DNA from: Paramacrobiotus metropolitanus
Lineage: Eukaryota; Tardigrada; Eutardigrada; Parachela; Macrobiotidae
Assembly: GCF_019649055.1 (NCBI RefSeq)
Contig: NW_026570310.1
Coordinates: forward strand, 248,001-312,000
DNA length: 64,000 nucleotides
Direction of reading: 5' to 3'
How positions within the stretch are numbered: position 1 is the first letter of the stretch; each line of letters starts with the position of its first letter. Below are positions 45,004 to 54,586 of this stretch, in pieces. The position numbers and the translations under genes are program-made. The notes beneath the pieces were generated by a model, which worked only from the letters and a program-made list of their open reading frames with translations, did not search any database and was not told the origin of the DNA.

Positions 45004-47739
45004 ATGGCACAAAAAGGTCAAGCCACTTCTAAACGTTCGGGAATGGCGGCAGACATCTATCAGTCTACGGGCTATAACTCAAAGTGTCCGGACTGTTTAC
45101 GGAATAACAAAAGGGTCGATAAGAAGTTCCCATGCTACACCTGCGTTCACAAGCTGGAGGACCCACATATTGTTGCACTCGTTGGGATTTTGGAAGCCAA
45201 ACGTGGGAATCTGGACGTCTTCCGCAACTTGATAAGTGCAAGGAACTATGGTAGCATCCCAGTGGAAGAGCGAATGCTGCTTGAGGATCGTTATCGGGAA
45301 GCGATCCGGAATAATGAACCTGGTTGGGATGACACCTTGGAACCGTTGAAATGCCCACAAACGGACGCGTATCGGAAGAAGTTCGAAGAAGACCAAGAGA
45401 AGATGCGAGTTCAGGAAATGGAAGATGAAATCCGCGCGAAAATTAATGCGCAAAATAAGAGAGCAAGTGAACAGGCTGCACGAGAGGCGCTGCCCAGTAC
45501 GTCGAGTTCAGCCGTACCCACAACCAGCCTAAACGAAGAGGAAGCGCAGCTTACCCGTCAGTCCCTCATTATTCAAATTGAAACGATAATGAAAGACCCC
45601 GCTGCCATGCCAGACGAGGTATTAAAAGCGCTACTGCGGGAGAAAAAACGACTTCAAGACGGATTCGCCCCAGCGCCGTATATTAAGAAGGAAGTCGAAA
45701 GACAAATGAACGAATTACGTAAATCTCGCCAAACTGAGAGTGATGTGCTCCAGGCACTCAGAGGTTTTAAACGGGATGAAGGTTTCATCCGACCTCGATC
45801 ACCTCCGTATAGAGAAAGGTCACGCGGACACTCCCGAGAACATGAGCGGACTTCCGAACGACGGAGAGAAAGGTCACGCGAACACTCTCGTGAAAGGACA
45901 CGCGACTACCACAGCGAAAGGTCACGCAAACATTCCCGCGACCGAGATTACCGTGGCGGAAGAGGATGGGTGCGCCGCGGAGATGAAATAACAGAAATGT
46001 ATATCCAGCGAAAGATCGACACGGCAAAGATTCTGGCAGCGACGAGGGAACGCGAAGAGAAACGGCGTGCGGAGACTTTTCGTACAGAGCCTGAAAAGCA
46101 AGGGCATCAGGTGCCGTTGGGAGTGGCGTTCTGTAACCGCAATGTCAGAATGTCAACACCCGAAAGGTCATGGGACAAAAGACGCGAACAAACGCGGAAT
46201 CGAACACCCGACCCACACGATAAAAGATGGCAACAGAGAGCCGCATTTTATGCGACCTTTGACTCGGGCGCAAGCAAAAGGTCATCAAGCGCAGAGCGGG
46301 AAGATTCACCCCCGAAATATCAGCGAATGGAGTCAACAGTCCATGTGGTGGATCCAATTGGAAGCGCCGTTCAAGAAGACGACTTGATGGAAGGGACCAG
46401 TTCGGTTGCGGAAGCGTCTCAAGAAAGCGTAACCCATCGACAAAATGTGATTCTTGATAGCGACCTCCAACCGGCTACACCGGCGAGTGATGAGCCGTCG
46501 CAGCCTGAGTCAGGAGAGCGACGTGAACTAGAAGGTCAACGTGAACCGGATAATCGTCGCGACACGGATCGACGAACAACTTCTCGATTCAACAACCGAC
46601 GTCCAGAATGTATTGATATGGAATACAATACGACTGATATCGATGAGCAAACGGTCGAAATTTGCCGATACTTTGGAATTGAATCGGATTCGGTGGAAGC
46701 TAACAAAATTGGCACAATTCTGAGACAGCTGAGCCAATTCTTACTTGATTTGGGCTATGCGGCTGATATCAGAGAAGGGTTACGTGAAGGAACTTTTCGT
46801 CGACTGTATATTCCCCGCGACTCAGTCAGGGATTGTTATCTTCCTATTCGACGGAACGGGTTACACAGCTTAGTGGACTTGAACTTATTGGATGTGCCAC
46901 TAGACACAACCGACCCAATCGGGATGACCCAGTTCTACTACGCAGATTATCCCGAACGACAAGAATATGTAGCTCAGTTTGTTTTGCGACATGTGAACCC
47001 GGCTTTCAAGTTGCTCGCAGCCAGGGCATCAGTAGGACTGCAGGTGGATCCTAAAGATTATGCCGCAAAATGGATGGGGCAGAAGGTATTCGCTGCACGA
47101 CTGGCACACTATAAGACACAGAACCAGTTGGTATCCAATACCATGAGAGACGATATCCCACCATTTTTCCGAGCTCATGTCGCTAAATTGGGGCAACCAA
47201 TGGAACATATCAGCATAGCGCATACAGCTCGAAAGGCGCTGAAAAAGTGTAAGACACGAATGGAAAAGGGCAACTTGACACAGCGTCATGCCTCCCAAGT
47301 TGAAGAAAGGATTAATAAGATCAAAGATTCCCTGGGCAGTGACTATGTCGAACCAGTGGACGGAGTTGAAACGTACATCGATGAATTCCTGGTGAAGAAA
47401 AGCGACCGACGTCCGGAACGCGCCCCTAATCAGATGGGACGACGCAGTATACGGAACCAGCAGCTTCGGGATAATCTCGCTGATGTGCAACGTCGATTAG
47501 CTAACGACCCCGATAACCGAAGATTGCGGCTGGAAGAAAATGACGCACGCCATCAACTCGAAAGGGTTAAGCGAAGTCGTCAAGGGAAAGGTCGTGGCCA
47601 GCGCGAAGTTGACCCGTCAAAGGTCATGGAAGTCGACCCCACGGAACCAGTTGACCGAATATCTGATCGAAACCAACCGGAAAGTGCTAAGAAACGCCCG
47701 CCAAGAGATGGCGAGGGCGATTCAAATGAAATGGAATAG
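45004..47739 (+). CDS. block C: 911-residue zinc/RS-domain protein, novel
   Basis: This is the longest intact frame in the window, starting at an ATG 14 bases after a splice acceptor. Residues 28-47 form a CxxC-x12-CxxC zinc motif (Cys 28, 31, 44, 47). Residues about 70-240 are charged and helical. Residues about 264-322 are an Arg/Ser/His/Glu-rich tract of SR-protein type (RERSREHSRERTRDYHSERS). Residues about 534-800 form a more conserved-looking globular region with Trp and Tyr positions (EICRYFGIESDS, FLLDLGYAADIREGL, DYAAKWMGQKVFAARLAHY). The C-terminus is basic and hydrophilic. RS tracts usually bind RNA or splicing factors and act in the nucleus. There is no protease, RT or Env motif. 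AAAGGTCA is used in all three codon phases. I do not recognise the family. Confidence 0.7.
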   Translation: MAQKGQATSKRSGMAADIYQSTGYNSKCPDCLRNNKRVDKKFPCYTCVHKLEDPHIVALVGILEAKRGNLDVFRNLISARNYGSIPVEERMLLEDRYREAIRNNEPGWDDTLEPLKCPQTDAYRKKFEEDQEKMRVQEMEDEIRAKINAQNKRASEQAAREALPSTSSSAVPTTSLNEEEAQLTRQSLIIQIETIMKDPAAMPDEVLKALLREKKRLQDGFAPAPYIKKEVERQMNELRKSRQTESDVLQALRGFKRDEGFIRPRSPPYRERSRGHSREHERTSERRRERSREHSRERTRDYHSERSRKHSRDRDYRGGRGWVRRGDEITEMYIQRKIDTAKILAATREREEKRRAETFRTEPEKQGHQVPLGVAFCNRNVRMSTPERSWDKRREQTRNRTPDPHDKRWQQRAAFYATFDSGASKRSSSAEREDSPPKYQRMESTVHVVDPIGSAVQEDDLMEGTSSVAEASQESVTHRQNVILDSDLQPATPASDEPSQPESGERRELEGQREPDNRRDTDRRTTSRFNNRRPECIDMEYNTTDIDEQTVEICRYFGIESDSVEANKIGTILRQLSQFLLDLGYAADIREGLREGTFRRLYIPRDSVRDCYLPIRRNGLHSLVDLNLLDVPLDTTDPIGMTQFYYADYPERQEYVAQFVLRHVNPAFKLLAARASVGLQVDPKDYAAKWMGQKVFAARLAHYKTQNQLVSNTMRDDIPPFFRAHVAKLGQPMEHISIAHTARKALKKCKTRMEKGNLTQRHASQVEERINKIKDSLGSDYVEPVDGVETYIDEFLVKKSDRRPERAPNQMGRRSIRNQQLRDNLADVQRRLANDPDNRRLRLEENDARHQLERVKRSRQGKGRGQREVDPSKVMEVDPTEPVDRISDRNQPESAKKRPPRDGEGDSNEME

Positions 47740-47937
47740 TGCTGATCGTTAGGATCACACTATTAAAAGGACGTTTACGGCATTTTGTCGGTACGTCACA
47801 AAGATGAACATGGTGTTGTATAAAAGGGCGTGACATGTGACATGTTAGCACTAACTGTATTCGTGTATTTGTTGTTTGCAAGCGTTTATAGCACAGAATT
47901 GCCTAAAGAAATCATGTGGAATATCTATTGGGGTTGA

Positions 47938-48395
47938 AATTGATTCGGTCTATAGAGCCGGCCCCAAGGGAGTTGCTACGGCAGTTAGCCGGCCCTCCTC
48001 TCTAAGCGACTCAGTGTTATAAATGCACAAGAGAAACTACGGTATTAAATCAAGCCGGATCTCTTGAAGACGAAAGTGGGCCACAAGCGGCGAAAAAGAG
48101 AAAGACAACAGGTGGAATTTGATGAGGTTAACTTAATGCGGCAACCAGCCGGCCTCATTAGAGTTGTTACGGTAAATCGTGCCGGCACTCTTTTTAAGCG
48201 ATTCAGTGTAAAAATTAAAACGAGAAAAACTACGGTAACCAAGCCGGATTTCTCGTAGTAATGTTAGCCACAAGCGGCGAACAAGAGTAAAAGAATAAAT
48301 GTGGAAATTTCATGGGGTAAACTCAATGCGGTAACTAGCCGGCCCCATCAGAGATGCTACGGTAAACTCGCCGGCACTCTGGCCGCTCGAGGCAT
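47938..48395. repeat. 190-bp tandem repeat, about 2.4 copies
   Basis: GTTGCTACGG...GCCGGC recurs at about 47972, 48163 and 48354. CCACAAGCGGCGAA recurs at 48081 and 48269. CAAGCCGGAT(C/T)TCT precedes each of the latter. The repeat unit combines CTACGGTA, GCCGGC palindromes and AAGCG(A/G)(C/T)TCAGTGT. It lies between block C and the motif-rich 3' block, a position where LTR retroelements often carry tandem non-coding repeats. Confidence 0.8.
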
Positions 48396-48905
48396 GTTGA
48401 AGTTGGATGTGCGACGCAAAGGTCACATCAAGTCTTAACCAGGGAGGCAAGCAAAGAAGTGCTTGAAAGCCGCAGAAAATTGGCTAAGTCCCTCCATGAC
48501 CTTTAACGGAAATTTGAAGAGAAGTCGGATGACCTTTGGGATCAATTGACTAACAGAGTCACCGTAATGGAATAGAAGTCGCATGACCTTTGGGACCATT
48601 AACCCGAAATGAGTCGCACATCTCAACGGATCATCTCAACAAAGGATGACCTTTACCAGGGAGGAAGCGAACTACGCTTGTCTACATGACGTTCCTCCAT
48701 GACCTTTATGGATCTCATTTGAAGTCGTACAATTGATACGCACCTTATTCCAAAGATGAAGCAGTATTCCTAAGTCGTACTTGATACGCACCTGATTCTC
48801 AAGCGGATTGTGATGAAGTCGCATTACGGATGCGCAGGATTGCTCAACAGAGCGGAATGGGCCAATGTGCGGAAAACGGTAGACAGGACCTGTGACCTTT
48901 ACGAG
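48396..48905. promoter_or_regulatory. 3' block with inverted AAAGGTCA sites
   Basis: After one forward AAAGGTCA at 48418, six copies in the opposite orientation (TGACCTTT) occur at 48497, 48530, 48584, 48647, 48700 and 48893. Several sit in the wider context GAAGTCG(G/C)ATGACCTTTGG. Stretches with AAGTCGTAC...TTGATACGCACCT are also repeated (about 48725 and 48772). There is no open frame of note. It looks like a cis-acting array. Confidence 0.6.
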
Positions 48906-49049
48906 TCAGAAATGAAGGATCCTAGTCTACATTCGATTAAAAACTTTTGTTGATCTGTTTAACTGTTGATCGGTTTTTGATAGTATTTTTATAATTGGAT
49001 CTCTTTATTCACATCGTATTAAATGAAATTGTGCCTTTATGGAATTGAT

Positions 49050-49560
49050 GTGATAAAATGGAATAAGAGAATTTGATGTTTTTGAGCACGCACAGACACT
49101 GGCGACCGTCGTCTTCTCGTGGATTCGGGAGTGTGTCCAGCCTCACAGGAGCTCGGCATCCCCCCAGAGGCATGTGAGACCGGGATCACTAGCGTTCACG
49201 TCAGCGGCGCTACGCCTGTGGCGCTACGCCTTTGGATTACGTGTCTGTGTTGTGTCTCGCCTCTGATTGGCTTACGTTTTGTTAGTGGGCGCGGCATAGC
49301 ACGTGCTGCACAGTGATACACACTGTTGAACGGGCTCCACGCTTTACGATCGAGCTGCGCCGATCATTATTGATTTTTCGATTGTCGGAATTTTCAATAT
49401 TATTAAAAGTCAGCTATTAGCGGTGCGACGTTTCGTGTTTCCGCGTAGTTCGCTATACTTATCGCATAGCTCACTCCACGGGATAGATTCCGTTTCTGTT
49501 TCCGTCTCTGGATCCATTCTGGATCTAGCATTAGAGTACCTTGCATGATCTAGCCAGGAA
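49050..49560 (+). promoter_or_regulatory. possible LTR or promoter region
   Basis: A GC-rich, CpG-rich segment contains an inverted CCAAT box (GATTGG, about 49264), a GGGCGCGGC box (about 49285) and then an AT-rich part with ATTATTAAAAG. It follows the 3' block of the element described above and could be its 3' LTR. No second copy exists in the window, the boundaries are undefined, and an unrelated promoter is equally possible. Confidence 0.25.
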
Positions 49561-50930
49561 TACAATTATGAAAACTGTTACCATCCGGTCCATACTTCCA
49601 GTCTGCCGCTTCCGACCTCTCTTGAACGGTATCACTACTCGGAGCGAGCGGGCGTTCGCAGCTCAAGAACGCCTGAAACCGGCCAACGTCCTGGTGCCGA
49701 CTATCAGCAGTTTATTTTCTATGCAAAATCTAAGTCATGAATTACGATGGTATGTATGCAAATTCTCCTGTAAGTGCAAACATAACGTAACAGCCTCGAA
49801 AATATAAGTTTGGTCGGAATAATTCTTCAAGTTCAGAGTGGTGTGCGGCTGCAATGATGATCGTATTGAAATAACTGGACGTATGTATGTTTCTCTTTCT
49901 CCGCATCATCCTGATAGCAAAATGCTGACTTATGACGGCTTTTTACTGTGGAGGTCTGGCTGCACCTGGGTCCTAAGAAAAATTAAGATAATTTCCTGTG
50001 TTGCTTTTTCCGAGGAGTATGCGGTCTGTCCTGTAATATACCGGCAAGGACTCTTCAGTACGACTAGGAAAGTGGTCGCAAAACAGCGACAGCGTTGTGA
50101 TGCATCTCACGTATGAATGATTGTTTATTCGTCGGATAACTGATGATCATGCAATCAGTCTAAATCGACTCATATAAGCCGTTTGACAAGAACAGAAATT
50201 TGGTAAGCATGAACTCAGCGGAAAATAGGAAAACAGGATACGGTTCCGTATCAGCACGCGGCGCTAACTCAATGCATCTTACATTTCAAACGCTCCAAGG
50301 CATTATTTCTGAACGTACGATTTCTACTTGTCGCATATGAAGTCTAACGCACAGACACAGTTCCATCATCGGTGCACTGTGAAAGAAATCTCACACTGTC
50401 CTTTTTTTGCATTCGCACGTCCTCGTGCGTGCAGAAAAAACACCACTGTCTTCCTGTTTCTCGTTTTCGCTTTCTTTCATCCATGTGAGAAGAAAGGGGC
50501 ACGTTTAGGCGTTTCGAGATTCTCGAGAAGATCCATCGTTCATATCAATATGGCGTTGTTTCCTTGGGGATATATTGGCATATTGATTCTTGTTATTTCG
50601 CGGATTAAATCGGATAAGTGTTTTTCGTCGGTGGCATAATATCGCTCATTTTCTTTTCATTATTCTTTTTGGCTTATGGGTGGATTTCTTTTCCACGGAG
50701 CATGTTTACAACGTGTGTAGTATTTCATGCATTTTACTTTATTGTACGGATATTAAAACAAACCACATGGCCACTATTACTTTTCGTACATGACAATGCT
50801 CAAACCAACATAAGTGAAAACAACTGACAATTAAGATGATTTACGATATTCGCGAACCTAGCAAACACAGAGGCCGACAAAAAAAACTACAGACGCAAGC
50901 AGCCAGAATCCACAGGTGCCACACCAATGA
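49561..50930. other. no gene seen
   Basis: No recognisable motif. Frames at 50328-50639 and 50590-50827 are hydrophobic but overlap in different phases and lack splice support. Confidence 0.4.
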
Positions 50931-51290
50931 GCTCGCTGGTTAAGGGCCAAACGCAGAGCGTTGTAAGGGCAAGCCCCCAGATTGCTTCGGGCATAACACC
51001 AGAAAAATCCGACCGCAAACGTCCGCGCTTCCTCCATCCGTCTCCAGAGCCTGGGAGATCCACGTTCGCTCCACGATACCCCAATGACATGAACCACGAA
51101 ATGAAACGATCCAACGCGCAGTGAGTGTGAGTTCCAGAAGTAAGCAGACTCCGCAGCACAGATCCACGTTCTTCGGCCGCATTTACCATAAAAGCAGGAT
51201 TTAGGGGTTTACCGATTGCCGCGCTGACGAGATTACTGGTTAAAAGGGCCAAACGCGAAGCGTTATAAGGGCAAGCCCCCAGATCACTCG
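50931..51290. repeat. 300-bp tandem repeat family, second locus
   Basis: CTGGTTAAGGGCCAAACGCAGAGCGTTGTAAGGGCAAGCCCCCAGAT-like sequence begins at about 50937 and again at about 51237, a 300-base period. It is clearly related to the 297-base pair at 3655-4000 through the shared CTGGTTA...CGAAACGC...AGCGTT core. A 227-codon minus-strand frame that crosses it contains the repeat in shifted forms and is not called as a gene. Confidence 0.6.
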
Positions 51291-52740
51291 AAGCAAAACA
51301 TTCAGACGCCCCAGAATGTCCCACCTCACGGCGCATGCAATCGCTCCCGCAGCAGAGGCTCCAGCGTCCTGACGACTCCATTAAACCGACAAGAATGGGT
51401 TCCGACGTACGTCTCGGGCAGTATGAAGTCGAGTAAGGAACAGAGGGAATAAAAGTCACCGAAAGATGCTGCGAGAACCGAGGGCAGTTCGTACACTGGA
51501 GATTATCTGCAGTTCCTCTGAACAACTTGTCCCTGCCAATCTGGTTCGAACCAGAAATGGCAGGGCTCACTATTTATTCCCAAAAATTCCCAAGAAGAAA
51601 TCGGAAAACACAAAAGGCAAAAGGGATACTCTAGACGAAGTTGTCTAGAGAAGTTAAAAACCTGTCTGTACCTCTGTCTAGAGAAGCCAAAAATTTAATA
51701 CGGCTCATAGCGGCTCCTCCACACGGTTTTCTTTAGTAAAAGGCGAAAGAAAATCACGATATGTGGAGAAGCCAGAGCATGAGCATAAGTAGCGCAAACG
51801 AACGACGAAATGGAAACCGCAGTGTCATAGAGAACGGGCCCTTGACTCAGTCCTCGCACTGAGAAATATGACGAAATCTCAATAGATACCTTATCAAAGG
51901 CAACGGATGTACGAAAACTTAAGCATAAAAAAGGTAACAATAATGAGTTTAATGACAGACAAATCAAAATCCCTTTATTGTTGCCACTGTCTTCCTACCG
52001 CAATCCGTTCATCGGACGGAAACTGGGGAGGTGCGCACGTAATCTATCAATCTTGATATCGATATCGCATGTAGTAATTGTTTCTTTCCTAACAGGTAAG
52101 TGCGAGAGGTCCGTTACTGGTAGTCTCAGGTCATCAGGGGCACTGAAACGGCCGTTCACACGAATGGTCACTACGGCATTTTTTACGTATATACACAAGC
52201 GGTTAATTTGCCAATGCTTAGCTGCTTGATTCATGAGTTAAGGATGAAGGATTTGCGCTTTATTGTTCAGTATGTTGGTTCCGCTGCTTGCCCCGTTTAA
52301 TCCTCTAAAGGTTAATCCAATTCTCCGTAATGGTAACCGTACTTGTTGAGGTCAGGAAGGCGTGCGGATCGTGCAATAGGAAATACTGCGTTATTCCAAT
52401 CGTACTTAACATAAACCGCAGCTGTAGCTACCTAAGTTAGTATTTTTTTCGTCAATGACTGGTGTATAAAGGTCAAGATCTTCTGTAAAATGACCTCCTG
52501 GTTCGGCGCTTAACTGAACAGATACCGTTAAGGCACCATCATCTTGGTCAATATCCAGGTTTACTGGCATCGATTCTTGTTCGGCAATGGTAAGCGCCTT
52601 GGAAGCCGTTTGGTGATTACATCGATGATGTGGAAATCTACTGCAGCTTTAAGAAAAACTTATTCCAACTGATAAACTGCAGATTTGACTTCTACTACTT
52701 CCTAAATCAATGTCTCGGTCTCATCCGGCCAATTCGACTG
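51291..52740. other. no gene seen
   Basis: Apart from a short direct repeat of CCTCTGTCTAGAGAAG-like sequence near 51640-51690, I see no structure or coding signal. Confidence 0.4.
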
Positions 52741-52745
52741 GACAA

Positions 52746-52860
52746 TTTGTGATAGTCTATCCGGCATTGGGTACAGCAATAGCAAAGTGGGATGTCCAAA
52801 GCGCCTTCTGGCAGGTCCCTCTGGATCAGAACAGCAAGGCCATTACAGGCTGCAATGGCA
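52746..52860 (+). pseudogene. gypsy reverse transcriptase fragment (motif A)
   Basis: A short frame reads AKWDVQSAFWQVPLDQNSK followed by AITG. This matches the Ty3/gypsy RT motif A region (K-x-D-x-x-S-x-(F/Y)-WQ-x-P-L-D), including the first catalytic Asp. Neither the YxDD box nor other RT parts are adjacent, so it is a small relic. Confidence 0.6.
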
Positions 52861-53317
52861 AACCGAAATCAAATACTAAAATGCGTTTAATAACCAAACA
52901 ACCACAACAACCGACAAAAGAAAAAAAACATACATAAATGAAGGAATTGAAAAAGGCTCTAAGGGCAAAACATAAACAAGGAGCGTACGAGTACGTACGT
53001 ACTCCTGACTTTACACCTTCCTCAGGAAAAAATTTAATTAATTAAAATTTAAAAAAAAATCGATCAGCTTTGTGTATATTGTAGGAGGCAGAATCGTCAT
53101 TCACCCCATGTGTACAGGACGGAACACATGCATTAATCAACGAGACCTAAGCTACCCGAAGAGATACCTCATTATAATTACAGAGAAGCGCTGGCAAAGC
53201 CGTTTATTCAGCACCTTATCGAACAGCTGAAAGTTCGTTTTAGAATGCGTTTTTAAGTGTTGTCCAGGTTGACATACTTAATTCCGAGTTTCATGATGCG
53301 TGACCCAGCGCGTATTC

Positions 53318-53690
53318 CTAGCCATCTTGATTTTCAAGCGGCTCTACAGGCGTATGATGCGGATTTACCGCTAAACCCGTTTTTTTTAGGATACGCATTT
53401 TCGGTTTTGTGAAAACATAAATTCCCATGAAGTTTAACTCTCTCTTTCTGGGCAAGATTCGGCAACGAAATTGCAGAACGGCACAGTACACTGAGTGCAG
53501 CATGTCGTTCAACCACTTTTTGTAAATCGTTATCAAGATGTCTCCGTAGACTGATGCCGGATCTAAACGTGGAATTTCCTCGTCCGTTGGAGTTTCTCCA
53601 ACTTCCCGTGCAATATGTGCAGTCACACCGCAGATATTCCGTCTAACTTAAACGGAGTCCGACGGTGGTTGCGGTTATCAGGTGCGCTGC
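53318..53690 (-). pseudogene. unassigned minus-strand frame, frameshifted start
   Basis: A 103-codon frame ends at a stop at 53318-53320. It starts convincingly with CGVTAHIAREVGETPTDEEI and contains ITIYKKWLNDMLHSVYC. An ATG-started basic segment (MSSAPDNRNHRRTPFK) lies immediately upstream in another phase, so the gene may be broken by a shift at about 53645. I do not recognise the protein. Confidence 0.25.
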
Positions 53691-54586
53691 TCATTATAAA
53701 GCAAAATTTTCGCTAATTTTCAAAGCAAAAATCCGCGACAATATTTAGAGTATCTCAGTGAATGAATAAGTTCTAAGTTAAAGGAAGAAGCACTGCAAGC
53801 AGCTGGAGATTTTACATACTCTCGCCAAACAATGCAGAAAGTGTCCGATGAATTTGTGATTCCGATGACGGAAAAGACCATGAAGTTGATACCGCATGTT
53901 GGGAAACGAAAATTCAAAAGCAGGCAAAAATCATGGTGCCAATTGTCCAGGAGATAACCTTGCTCGACCTCCCAGGTCTCCCCGAAGTGGTTGTTGAATT
54001 TTTCTCAGTTATGACCCATCCTAGAGCGAATGAACTGGGCAAGTACCCTATTGTTTCCGGCAACGCGATATCAGTTGTAATTGTTACTAGTTATATCAGC
54101 GATGGCGTTCCATTGGTGATGTTTAAAGCTTTTGGCAATTTGTCAGGCTTCCCGGCTTCGAGATCCCATGTGTACTGCGTAATGTGGATAGTATTTAGGG
54201 ACGAGGTGTAAAGGCCGGCATAAACAAACCATACATCTACTTTGGAAGTTCAGGAAGTGGATTTGCCATGCATTACGTAGGCGCCATGATAAATTCTGTC
54301 AATTGGCTGTTCACTCATGAGAGCAAGGAAAGGTTTGGATGTTTGTGGAACTCGAACACAGCCCTCAAACGCAAGCGCTGATTTGGAGTAAGGAAATTAA
54401 CTTTTTTTAAACATCGAATTGGGAATAAAATTTTTCATTGATAATGCAGAACTCTACAATCAGCTTAAAAAACTTTTCCCAGAGGAATACCGCGACCTTG
54501 AAGTATGCAAGGATATTTGCAACTATTTTCACAAAATCGCCTTTCCTTTACTTCAGTACTGCGCGCGCACGGTATCCTAGTGAAGT

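Noticed and set aside
39784-47739. Reading blocks A-C as a bacterial or phage operon
   Set aside because: No ribosome-binding sites, clear splice acceptors, a gypsy integrase beside it, and eukaryotic repeat surroundings.
50887-51570. 227-codon minus-strand frame
   Set aside because: It runs through the 300-bp repeat pair and contains the same phrase twice in altered form; no motif or start context.
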